Origin: Candidatus Poribacteria bacterium
GTDB lineage: Bacteria; Poribacteria; WGA-4E; WGA-3G
NCBI GenBank assembly: GCA_012270795.1
Contig: JAAXHO010000191.1
Span: 1-50,085, forward strand
Length of the DNA stretch: 50,085 bases
Direction: 5' to 3'
Part shown: piece after piece, positions 34,115 through 43,525 of the stretch
Position numbering within the stretch: the stretch's first letter is position 1
How the letters are laid out: every line of letters begins with the position of its first letter
Notes under the pieces: model-generated
The model's input: only the letters and a program-made list of their open reading frames with translations
What the model was told of the DNA's origin: nothing
The model's database searches: none
Position numbers and translations under genes: made by a program

Positions 34115-36726
34115 TTAGTTCTGTGCTTTCAAACCTGCCCAACTGGTAGCAAACTTACCTCTTGCTAAAACAAGTCCGCGCATGCGAACGGTTGCTAACT
34201 GCTGCCGAACTCCCGCATGCGAAATATCCTCTATACGATAATAGTAAATGGTATTGGGTTTAGCAGTGGTATCTGTCCAAGTATACTTCTGACGTTCACC
34301 TGTCGTACCAGCACCTTCAATCAGTTTAGGGTTGATGATTTTGAATTTACCATTCCTTGTATTACTACGTAGGATGTTGAACCCCGCATTGTCAACCTCA
34401 GATTCAGTTGTCCACTTTAGGATAACACCCGTATTAGTGAGTTCTGCACGGAAATAAGATAACGTAACAGGTAATGGTTCACGGTCATTCTTGAGGTAAA
34501 TCTTGATATCAGGATTATTTCGCAAAAGGGTGAGGAGCGGTTCTTTGTTCGTAATCGGATTGCCAACCAGAACTAACCTTTCAAGGTTTATCAATTCCGC
34601 AAGTGGCGTGACATCGCTAATTTGATTACCTTGGAGCAATAATTCTACCAATTGGGTTAATCCGCTAAGAGGATAGATGTCACTTATTTGATTATCCGTT
34701 AGAACCAAATTTTGTAGATTGATTGCAAATTCAAGACCGGTAAGGTCGGTTATCTCTTGATTGGTAGCAGAAAGACTCTTTAGTTGTTGCATATCAGGTT
34801 GAGTGGTGGCAGCTTCTATCTCTAAACTGAGCGTTTCACGGATTGCTGATGCTAAATTCTCATCCGGTATGGAAATAGCTTCTGCTACAATAGGTTCGTC
34901 TATATCTTCAATATTAATCTCAACTGAGATTGTGGCGGTGAGACCTTCAGTATCTGTGGCAGTCACCGTAACGGTATAGGTGGGTTTCGTATCAAAATCA
35001 AGTTCAACGCCTGCTTTGGTTTCAATTGTCCATTTGTGCTATCAATATCAAAAGCATCTTTGTCCGTGCCACCGAGTGTATAAGTTAGGGTATCATTATC
35101 AGCATCCGTGGCAGATATGGGCCCTCCAATGTTTGTGCCTACCGCAGCGTTTTCCATCACTAATCGTGTCGCATTGGGACTTTCGGTAAAAACTGGAGCT
35201 CTGTTTTCTACAACAGGATCAATATAGATATTTGCATTTGGATTTTTACTTTGTATGGTAAGAAGTGATTCCCGATTCCTCATAGGGTTCTCTCTAAGGT
35301 TTAATTCTACAAGGTTTGTCAGTCCGGTGAGTGAACTAACTTCATTGATCTGATTGTTCCAAAGTAGTAAATGTGTTAATTCTGTTAATCCTGCAAGTGG
35401 TGTGACATCGCTAATTTGATTGTCACCTAAATTTAACCATGTTAACTTCGTCAATCCTGCAAGTGGCGTGACATTCTTAATCTTGTTCTCTCTAAGAATT
35501 AATATTCGCAATTGTGTTAATTCAGCGAGTGTTGTTATGTCCTCAATCTGGTTATTACTAAGAAACAACCTTCTTAGATTGGTTGCGTGTTCGAGTCCAG
35601 TAAGATTTTGTAGTTGTGTCCGTTCGACAATAAGTTTTTCTAAGCCTAATATGTTGACTGTCGTGATTGGACTATCAGATGCCAAGTCAAGTTCATCCCT
35701 TATCCCCGCTGCTAAATTCGTATCCGGTATTGAAATAGCTCCAGGTGACGGTAGCAAATCGGTAATATCAATATTGAACCGACGTATACTATCATTTCCA
35801 TGTGTATCCAAAATATGAATATCTATAACATTAATACCAAACAATTCACCCGTTACAAATTCAGCAATGTCACTTTGTCCATTTAACTTATCACATGCAA
35901 TTAGAGAAAAACTACTGCCAGTAAGTGCTCGTAACTGTGCTTGATGAAGTCCATCGGGGTCAGACACCTCAAAGCGGAGGCGAACAATGTCTGGTGCTGA
36001 AACGAAGGTTGATGAAAGCATCTGAATACTTGATGCACGACTCGTATCTCGGTCCTCTTGGGTAGCGTTAAAGTAGCGATTAACATCCAGCCATTCGGCT
36101 GCACATTGGGACAGTTGATTTCTATTATTGCCGTAAGACATCATATATGAATTGTTCCGGAAATCGTGCGGTAATCCAAAGGTGTGACCGAGTTCATGTG
36201 CAGCGACTTCAAACGTAAAGCAGGAACCAGAAGCAGGGATACTTGCCTCTCCTCCAATTGAAAAACTTGATGCTGACCCGCATGCCGCCGCGCTAGAGTC
36301 GCCTACAACCCTTTCGTTGCTATAATCAAAAACATTTAAATAAATGTTTTTGAATTGACCATACACAAGGTTAAAATGCTCATCAATTTCATCTGAACCC
36401 GATTTATTATTGCTTATATAATCGACATCGTTATATTTTCCTATTAATTGATGTACTTTGACATTGCCGTTTCCATCAGTTTCATATTCAAATGTTTTTC
36501 CACTGAAACCGTGACGATCCATTTCATTGGCATAAAAGATCTGTATGTCTTTTATCATCGAATCTAAATTAGTATTCATGTCAGGATTAGGTTCACGGTC
36601 TTTCGGGACAAAATAGACTACTCGCACCACATAATCTAATGACGTGTCTTGGGCAGAAATAGTCGGGACATATGCCAGCATTAAAAAAGTAATAAATATA
36701 AGTGTGTAAAAAAGTGTTATTTTCAT
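34115..36726 (-). pseudogene. Secreted metalloprotease with leucine-rich repeats and a cadherin-like domain, one -1 frameshift
   Basis: Two overlapping frames make one protein of about 870 residues. The first has a signal peptide (ending TISAQD), then a zinc metalloprotease domain with HELGHTFGLPHD (about residue 177) and the Met-turn SYMMSYGNNRN. Internalin-type 22-residue leucine-rich repeats follow (LTELTHLLLWNNQINEVS type), then a cadherin-like VMENAAVGTNIG block. The second frame finishes the cadherin domain, adds a second set of leucine-rich repeats, and ends with a fibronectin-like module (SEVDNAGFNILRS, YYYRIEDISHAG). The break lies at about 35005-35035, where TTGAAACC should be TTGAAAACC. 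The two halves remain otherwise coherent. The gene could be an extracellular adhesin-protease. Confidence 0.78.
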
Positions 36727-36775
36727 TAGTTGCTTTCCTTTTTTGGTATTAGATTATTCTTAATCTGTGTTGTGA

Positions 36776-38224
36776 CTACCAAGGTGCTTGACGCTCAGGT
36801 AGTGGATCCACTGTCCATGCCATCCGATGGATAAGACGTTCCTGCATTTCCAACTTAACATCTTTGTAATCCGTATGATCCCAAAGGTTGTGTGTTTCCT
36901 GTGGGTCTTCTACCAGATCGTACAGTTCACCATCACCTGTACCATGTGCTACAACTAATTTATACCTATCATCTCTAACCATTGTCGCGTTCGCTGCGGG
37001 TTCACGGTGCCACGGCATCGCATTATAATACTCACAGTAGACATCTTCACGATGCGAATCCAGACTTTTTTCACCTGTTAGCATCGGCAGAAGACTCTGC
37101 CCCTGCATGCCAGGATAACGATCCACACCGCTTGCTTCCAATAGTGTGGGTGCCAAATCCACCAGTTCTACAAGAGCATCTGAACGCGCACCACTGTTTA
37201 ACATTGCCGGTATTGAAATAATCAGTGGTACACGGATAGCGGGTTCATAAAAATAGGGTCCCTTCAGATAAATACCATGGTCACCAAGCATTTCCCCGTG
37301 GTCTGAAGTGAAGATCACAATCGTATTTTCACGTTGTCCTGTTTCCTCCAAAAAGTCAAGTAATCTTCCAATCTGTGTGTCAATAACATCAATCATTGCC
37401 CAATATGCTGCAGTCACCCAACGGTGATCTGTTTCACTCATTTCTCGGTAACGGAATCCAGACCCACCACCATAGGCACCACTGTGATCAGTCTGTTGCC
37501 AAATCGGTTTGTTTTCAAGTTCTCCTTCAACATAATTCGGCAACGGAATGTCGTCTAATACTTTTCGGTATCGTTCTAACGCATCCACTGGTGGATCAAA
37601 CGCATGGTGTGGGTCAAACATATTCACCGAAAAAAGCCACGGACGTTTTAGGCATGACGTACTACCGATGAACGACATTGCCCGTTCAACACTCCAAGTC
37701 GTTTGACTGTGTTTCTCCGATGGAATCACTCGGACGTATTTTGAATCAGCGAACGGTCGACTATCTCGACGCAGCCCTTTATCTGAAAGCCATTGGATAT
37801 AATCGTGTGTAGGCCAAGCATCAGCCGGATCGTGTGACCAAAAGAATTGATCATAACCATCGTCAATCCGTTGCTCCGTCCCTTTACATACGCGTGGATT
37901 GCACGGCGCAAGGTGTAGTTTCCCTGCTAACCCGCATACATAACCAGCGTCTTGCAGGAGTTTCGTAACAAGTACTTCGTCCGCTGGAATCATCTGTCCA
38001 TTTTGACGACATCGTGTCGTGCGCGGGTAGCGTCCAGTGAGAAAACTTGCCCTACTCGGAGTACAGACAGGACTTTGGGAGTAAGCATATTCAAAAAGCA
38101 CACCTTCCGCAGCAAGATTGTCTAAATTCGGTGTTTGAACAAAAGGGTTGCCGTAGCAACCAAGACTGTCAAACCTCTGTTGGTCGCTACATATCCAGAG
38201 TATATTGGGAGGATTTTCAGACAT
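36776..38224 (-). CDS. Sulfatase (formylglycine-dependent)
   Basis: A 482-residue sulfatase without a signal peptide. PNILWICSDQQRFDSLGC near the N-terminus provides the first metal ligands. The activation site is CTPSRASFLTG (Cys54), where Cys is converted to formylglycine in the C-x-P-S-R context. Further pieces are FTSDHGEMLGDHG (about 306), and a short C-terminal domain with YDLVEDPQETHNLWD. It would remove sulfate from a carbohydrate or other ester, in keeping with polysaccharide-degrading neighbours. The ATG follows GAGGGA. A formylglycine-generating enzyme is not in the window. Confidence 0.9.
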   Translation of the reverse strand: MSENPPNILWICSDQQRFDSLGCYGNPFVQTPNLDNLAAEGVLFEYAYSQSPVCTPSRASFLTGRYPRTTRCRQNGQMIPADEVLVTKLLQDAGYVCGLAGKLHLAPCNPRVCKGTEQRIDDGYDQFFWSHDPADAWPTHDYIQWLSDKGLRRDSRPFADSKYVRVIPSEKHSQTTWSVERAMSFIGSTSCLKRPWLFSVNMFDPHHAFDPPVDALERYRKVLDDIPLPNYVEGELENKPIWQQTDHSGAYGGGSGFRYREMSETDHRWVTAAYWAMIDVIDTQIGRLLDFLEETGQRENTIVIFTSDHGEMLGDHGIYLKGPYFYEPAIRVPLIISIPAMLNSGARSDALVELVDLAPTLLEASGVDRYPGMQGQSLLPMLTGEKSLDSHREDVYCEYYNAMPWHREPAANATMVRDDRYKLVVAHGTGDGELYDLVEDPQETHNLWDHTDYKDVKLEMQERLIHRMAWTVDPLPERQAPW

Positions 38225-38258
38225 TATTATCTATTCCCTCGTTTTGATTTTCTGTATG

Positions 38259-38415
38259 ATAACCCAAGTTGCTACATAGTAGCACAATCTTCCAGATTGT
38301 GTCGTAAGGGCGCAAACTGGAAGTTTACGCTACAAATATAGGCTAATTATCGGTATTTTTTCATTAAAGACAGCGTTTCCATGTCTAAAAACTTATAGGT
38401 GGCAACTTGGGTTAT
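38259..38415. mobile_element. 157-bp MITE-like element with 17-bp inverted ends
   Basis: ATAACCCAAGTTGC-TAC at 38259-38275 is inverted at 38399-38415 with one mismatch. Inside are a short palindrome (CAATCTTCCAGATTGTG) and a GGGCGCAAACTGGAAGTTTACGCTAC module that also occurs at 1517-1541. No ORF. It lies in the 287-base gap between sulfatase and miaA. Confidence 0.6.
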
Positions 38416-38511
38416 TATAGACATATTTGTAAAAGAAGTCAACCGATGCGGATCGTGTGTTCAGTAAATCGAGGTTAGAAGCCTCTCCTATGATTTATGA
38501 GATAGGTTGTA

Positions 38512-39432
38512 CTAAACTTCAGCAATCATCTCCATAATATACCCAACAACATCTGATGTCAACTCCCGGTCCATCCACTCAATACGTTTATCCTTGCGAA
38601 ACCAAGTCAACTGCCGTTTTGCAAATCTGCGCGTGTTCTGTTTCAATCGATCAACTGCTTCATCATAAGTACATTTTCCATCCAAATATGCAATCAACTC
38701 CTTGTATCCGAAACTCTGCAGAGCATTACTATCCCGTGAATATCCTGCAGCCAACAACGATTCAACTTCAGTTATCAATCCATTCGTCAGCATGATGTCC
38801 ACCCGCTGTTCGATGCGACGGTATAGCAATTTTCGTGGCATCGTCAATCCAAAGGCAATAAACGGATACCTTTGATTCTCAGGCTGCCACTGCTGTTGAA
38901 GTTCAGACATAGGCGTACCTGTCAGTTCATAGACCTCAAGTGCACGGATGACACGGACAAGGTTGTTAGGATGGATACGGTCAGCAGCCTCTGGATCGCA
39001 AGTGCGAAGACGGTCGTGAAGTGCTTCAACACCGTGCTGTGCTGCTTCCGCTTCAAGTCGTTTTCGGAGTGAAGCATCTGCCCCTGGCCCCTCAAACAGA
39101 CCATCAACAATTGCACGAAAATAGAGACCAGCACCTCCTACAAGTATCACCAGCTTGCCTCTATTTTGTATATCAGCGATTGCAATGTCAGCAAGGGATT
39201 GAAAATCAGCAACGGAGAAAGCTTGCGCAATGTCTACACAGTCTATAAGGTGATGCCGTGCTGCTTCCTGTTCTTCGGGGGTAGGTTTAGCAGTGCCGAT
39301 GTCCATCTGTTTATAGATTTGACAGGAGTCAACAGAGACAATTTCACCGTTGAGATGTTGAGCAAGTTGAATCGCAATCTCTGTTTTACCAACCGCTGTG
39401 GGACCAAGTAGGCAGAGGAGGCTTGATTTCAT
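38512..39432 (-). CDS. miaA: tRNA dimethylallyltransferase
   Basis: MiaA adds a dimethylallyl group to A37 of tRNAs that read codons starting with U, using dimethylallyl diphosphate from the isoprenoid pathway. The 306-residue protein has LLGPTAVGKTEIAIQLA at 8-24, VSVDSCQIYKQMDIGTAKP at about 33-51, VGGAGLYFRAIVDG and the C-terminal QNTRRFAKRQLTWFR. There is only a weak Shine-Dalgarno. It lies next to the pentapeptide-repeat membrane gene, ten bases away, and may be translated with it. Confidence 0.95.
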   Translation of the reverse strand: MKSSLLCLLGPTAVGKTEIAIQLAQHLNGEIVSVDSCQIYKQMDIGTAKPTPEEQEAARHHLIDCVDIAQAFSVADFQSLADIAIADIQNRGKLVILVGGAGLYFRAIVDGLFEGPGADASLRKRLEAEAAQHGVEALHDRLRTCDPEAADRIHPNNLVRVIRALEVYELTGTPMSELQQQWQPENQRYPFIAFGLTMPRKLLYRRIEQRVDIMLTNGLITEVESLLAAGYSRDSNALQSFGYKELIAYLDGKCTYDEAVDRLKQNTRRFAKRQLTWFRKDKRIEWMDRELTSDVVGYIMEMIAEV

Positions 39433-39442
39433 CTAACATTTA

Positions 39443-40003
39443 CTATTGCGAAGAAATGGAATCAGTCAACTTTGGAAACCACCGTGAAAAGAAATCGATC
39501 GCCTCAGCATCCTGGCGATGGGGGGCAAGCAGATATCTGCCTTTGCCGTATTCTGAATAAGATATGGCATAAATACCAATAACATTTACCCCAATCGCGA
39601 CAACACCAATGGCATTACAACCGATTGCAATCACCCCAACTGCGTTTGTCCCGATTGCAACAACCCCTACAGCGTTGAGACCGAATGCAAACACACCTAT
39701 CACGTTAATCCCCATAGTGATGATACCTATGGAAAAAATGCCTAATGTGATAATACCCAACGTAAAGGCACCTAATGTGATAATACTATGATGAATATTC
39801 TTTCCATCGAATATAGCACCATTATCTATCAACCAGGAAATAAGTAGTTGCGAAAAATCCCAACTGCGGACCGTAATGCTAACAGCAATGAAAATTATGC
39901 AGGTGATTAATACTGCGTAAACGATGCTCCATCTTATCAGATAAGGTTTGAATGCTTTCTTAAAGTCTACAGCGTTAGGCATTTTTTGCATATTTTCTTG
40001 CAT
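39443..40003 (-). CDS. Membrane protein with glycine-centred pentapeptide repeats
   Basis: A 186-residue protein I cannot name. After one hydrophobic segment (about residues 24-46), glycines occur at exactly every fifth position from residue 78 to 143 (14 in a row), with Ser at 148 and Gly again at 153. The repeat is roughly A-(I/V/L)-G-x-x, seen as AIGTN, AVGVI, AIGCN, AIGVV. The DNA repeats with a 30-base period. It resembles the pentapeptide-repeat beta-helix but has Gly instead of Leu in the centre and almost no charged residues, so it may form a solenoid buried in or next to the membrane. It lies between mnmA and miaA, with AGAGGA before the ATG. Confidence 0.7.
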   Translation of the reverse strand: MQENMQKMPNAVDFKKAFKPYLIRWSIVYAVLITCIIFIAVSITVRSWDFSQLLISWLIDNGAIFDGKNIHHSIITLGAFTLGIITLGIFSIGIITMGINVIGVFAFGLNAVGVVAIGTNAVGVIAIGCNAIGVVAIGVNVIGIYAISYSEYGKGRYLLAPHRQDAEAIDFFSRWFPKLTDSISSQ

Positions 40004-40020
40004 CGGAGTTGTCCTCTTGA

Positions 40021-41115
40021 TTAAGTTGTTGCGTTTTCAGCCTTTAGAATCCAACCACCGCCAAGGACGTAATCACCATCATAAAAGACGGTGGCTTGGC
40101 CGGGTGTAATAGCGCGTCGCGGTTCGTCAAACTTCACAACTGCTTCTGTTTCACTAATAGGTGAGATAGTAGCGGGGCCACCATCATCACGGGAACGGAT
40201 TTTAACGTGTGCGCGTATCGGTTCTGTTAACTTCTCAATTGCGATGAGGTTGATGCGTTCAACTTGCATGATATCTTCAAGGAGATCGTCCTGTTCTCCT
40301 ACGGTAATGGTGTTATCCGATGCGTTGAGTTGCGTTACATAAATCGGTTTACCAACAGCAATACCGAGACCACGCCGTTGCCCGACGGTATAAAACGGTA
40401 CACCTTGATGCTTGCCGAGAACTTTGCCTTCCTTGTCAATAATATCGCCACCTTCAATCTTTTCGGGTATCCTATCTTGAAGAAAACGCCTATAATTTGT
40501 GTCTGCAACAAAGCACAGTTCCTGACTTTCAATCTTTTCGGCAGTTTTCAATTGATATTTTCGCGCAAGGTCGCGTACCTGACCTTTCGTGTATTCACCG
40601 AGGGGCATCATCGCACATCGCAATTGTTCCTGCGTGAGTCCAGCGAGGAAATAGGACTGATCTTTACTGACATCAAGTGCTTTGCGTAAGAGATAACGTC
40701 CTGTCTTTGGGTGCTGTTCAATTCGGGCATAGTGTCCAGTGGCTATTGCTTCACATTCTAACGACTTCGCAAGGTCAAGCAGTTTCCCAAATTTGAGTTC
40801 TCGGTTACATACCATACAAGGACTCGGTGTTCTACCGACGAGATATTCCGTAACGAAATAGTCAATAATCTGTTCTTGGAAAATATCCTCGTAGTTCACG
40901 CCGTAGAAAGGAATCCCAAGTTGGGTAGCAACCCGTCTTGCGTCCTCAATGCCTTCCAAAGAGCAGCAATTAGGACGGTCAAGTTCCACCTCAATTGTAT
41001 CAGGAGAACCGAGGCGCATGGTTATACCGGTGACATCATAACCTGCGTCAACCATCATAGCAGCGGTGACAGAACTATCTACGCCACCACTCATTGCGAC
41101 GAGTATTTTTTTCAT
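40021..41115 (-). CDS. mnmA: tRNA-specific 2-thiouridylase MnmA
   Basis: MnmA inserts sulfur at position 2 of U34 in tRNA-Lys, -Glu and -Gln, with sulfur from IscS via Tus-like proteins. The 364-residue protein has the P-loop AMSGGVDSSV at 8-17 and the catalytic cysteines Cys100 (PSPCMVCN) and Cys201 (SQELCFVAD). GQRRGLGIAVGKPIYV is also present, together with the C-terminal tRNA-binding domain. No obvious strong Shine-Dalgarno. Together with miaA downstream this is a tRNA anticodon-loop modification pair. Confidence 0.96.
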   Translation of the reverse strand: MKKILVAMSGGVDSSVTAAMMVDAGYDVTGITMRLGSPDTIEVELDRPNCCSLEGIEDARRVATQLGIPFYGVNYEDIFQEQIIDYFVTEYLVGRTPSPCMVCNRELKFGKLLDLAKSLECEAIATGHYARIEQHPKTGRYLLRKALDVSKDQSYFLAGLTQEQLRCAMMPLGEYTKGQVRDLARKYQLKTAEKIESQELCFVADTNYRRFLQDRIPEKIEGGDIIDKEGKVLGKHQGVPFYTVGQRRGLGIAVGKPIYVTQLNASDNTITVGEQDDLLEDIMQVERINLIAIEKLTEPIRAHVKIRSRDDGGPATISPISETEAVVKFDEPRRAITPGQATVFYDGDYVLGGGWILKAENATT

Positions 41116-41274
41116 GGGATATTACCTTACAATTGAATAAGTAATGTGTTGCCAGTTTTGTTCTTCTGTGGAATTTCTTGCTACCGTGATTACTAAAATG
41201 ATGTGAGTTCGGTAAAAGTCTTTGTAGAACAAACTTTTTGTTGTGTTCCACAGATGCACCAACAATGGTAGATC

Positions 41275-41412
41275 ATGGAATTAATTACACACTTTCACAG
41301 GTAGGAGCGACCTCCAAATCAACGGTATGAATGCCTTTTGGCATTCCCCAGGTCGCGACCAGAGGTCGCTCCTACAGAAGATGTGTGTAATTTTTCAATA
41401 ATTCACCATAAT
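41275..41412. mobile_element. MITE-like element overlapping the methyltransferase 3' end
   Basis: The centre is a GTAGGAGCGACC...GGTCGCTCCTAC unit (41301-41375) that encloses a GGCATTC/GGAATGCC module. On both sides lie related ATGGN(T/A)GAATTATT...TTACACAC(A) sequences: TGGAATTAATTACACAC on the left and, inverted, TGGTGAATTATTGAAAAATT on the right. Copies of the flanks are found at 10505-10545. The element contains the stop codon of the methyltransferase gene (41372-41374). Confidence 0.6.
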
Positions 41413-43452
41413 TTACTTCTAATAATTTATCTGATACGCGAACTTCGTTATATATATGGTTCTTATCTTGTTCATCTAAAGAGAATAAATTCATTACTTC
41501 CTCATCAAGTTTCTTATATAGACTTTTGCGTTCATCCAAAACAAGATCCTTTTTTAGCAGTTCGTTGACCAATTTCTCAAACCTAATATGTGCATTTTTG
41601 TCAATATTGGGCAATGGTAATTGCTCTATGTGACTCTTCAGTATTTTTATAGCACCAAACTTTTTTTCAAAGATAAACTGATACATCGTTGAATTAAACA
41701 GTGCCAAGATTGTTTTTATTGGGTAATTCGATATTGTTGGTATCAAAACGTTTGCACTGTTAAGAGTGAGAGTCTGTCTATCGTCATAGGCAAAGAATAT
41801 CATCTTGAAAACAGAAATCAATTTGACAAAGTGAGAGTCTGTCTATCGTCATAGGCAAAGACTAATTGCTTAGAAATAAATTTATACAACAATTTTTCTT
41901 TTGCACGATATTTTTCTTCTGGTGCAACTTGTTGAAACCCATTTGGTAGAAACCTAATAAATTTACTCGGTTTTTTAGTGCAAAACCTTTTGATGTCCTT
42001 ACCGGTTAGAATTGGTTCAAAGCCTTCACCGTTGTTTTCTTGTAAATGTTTTTTGTTGTCACCAGTAACAATACCCAGTGCCCATATTGCATTGTTCTTT
42101 AACGTATTATGTTTGACAGAAAAAACTTTATCTGTTAACTCATAATCTCTTGCGTTTGTAAAAACATCAAAGATAAAATCTTGGTTTGATACTAATCGTG
42201 TTTGTTTAGTATGAAATAATGAATCGTCTTTTTCTGCAATGAAAGCATTTTCATCTGCTATTTTATTCACCAAATCCAATTGAATGGCATTCGTAAAAAC
42301 GCCGTCAAATGGACGTTTGAAGTGTTTAATTCTTTTGATTGTAGTTTGTTTTAGAATTTTTTCTCTAATATCTTTATGTATTTTTGTGTTTAGGATTGCC
42401 TCGGGTAAGATAAAGGAAAGAATGCCGCCCTCCTTCAAGTATCCAATACCTGCCTCAAGAAAATATGCAAATGCTTCGTTTGATTTGACATTCGGGTATT
42501 TCTTTTTTAGTAATAACTCTTCATCTTTAGAGAAATGGGAACCCCAGGGAGGATTTGTTATCACTAAATCAAATTGAGGAATGTCTTTACCGTCATCTGA
42601 TAATGTATTTTTATGATATATATTTGGATTAAATCTATGTTGTGGAAACTTTAGCAAGAGATTTATCTTTGCCAGTCTAACAGCATTTTCGTTAATATCA
42701 AAACCCCAAAGATTAGATGGATTATCTATTTTTTCAGAAGCTATAAGCAAAAATTGACCAGTCCCACAACAAGGGTCAAGAACAAGATCACTGCTTTTTA
42801 TGTTTTGCGTAACTACCTCATCAACGATATGTTTTGGAGTATAATATGTGCCAGTCTTTGCTCTCTCACCCTCATAAAGTAGGGACTGATGCAGCAACCC
42901 TAAAAAATCGCAATTTAACGGGATACTAATATCAAAAACTTCATTGTAATAATGTGGAAGTTCCCTATCTTTTGTATTATCTAACCAAGTTTCTATTTCA
43001 GATTTTACTATTTTATTCGTAAAGTTGATGTCGTTAAGGGATAGAAATTGTGTTTCTCTAATTAAGCCAACCTGCCTTAGTAGATTTAAAGCAGTTACAA
43101 GCAGGACTGAATCTCTGTTGAGGTTATGTCTTTTAAAAAGATCGGTAATTGTTAAAATAGACTCACATACTTTAGGATTATCTGCATATTCCGTAGGAAT
43201 AATCTTGGAGATAGAGTTACTTTTATTTGCACGTTGATTGAGTTTTGTCAGAGATCCATTAGTAATTTTATTTCTTATCTCCTCTATATGGGATCTGAGA
43301 AATCTGTTATTTTGTTGAATGGCTGCAGGCTGAATGTGTCCAAGTTTTACCCAATTTCTAACGGTCGCAGTAGAAACTCCCAAGACTTCTGAGACTTCAT
43401 TATAAGTAAGGTAATCTTCATTGGGATAGTCAAGATATTCAGATAAATTCAA
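41372..43452 (-). pseudogene. N6-adenine DNA methyltransferase (gamma class) split by a 65-bp duplication
   Basis: The N-terminal part (starting at TTG 43452 after AAGGTGATAC) has a MerR/excisionase-like helix-turn-helix (LTYNEVSEVLGVSTATVRNW). A helical stretch follows, then the methyltransferase core: VLDPCCGTGQFLLIA (motif I), ITNPPWGSHFS (motif IV, NPPW), EAFAYFLEAGIGYL. It stops at 41818. The rest (41372-41821 frame) resembles a TaqI-like target-recognition tail: VLIPTISNYPIKTILALFNS, YQFIFEKKFGAIKILKSHIE. The break results from a 32-bp direct repeat with a 65-base period (41765-41861). Removing one period restores a 671-residue protein. The last 14 residues (VNYGELLKNYTHLL) come from a MITE-like element. 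No separate restriction enzyme is present. Confidence 0.8.
41765..41861. repeat. 32-bp direct repeat with a 65-base period in the methyltransferase gene
   Basis: The 32 bases at 41765-41796 are repeated exactly at 41830-41861 (both start AGTGAGAGTCTGTCTATCG and end TAGGCAAAGA), with 33 unrelated bases between. On the minus strand both copies translate in the same phase as FAYDDRQTLTL. The 65-base period is not a multiple of three, which is why the gene is frameshifted. Confidence 0.9.
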
Positions 43453-43525
43453 AGTGGTATCACCTTAGATTTATAGAAAATTACAAAACGTCTTGTTACC
43501 AAATTATATAGATTTTATCTAAAGA

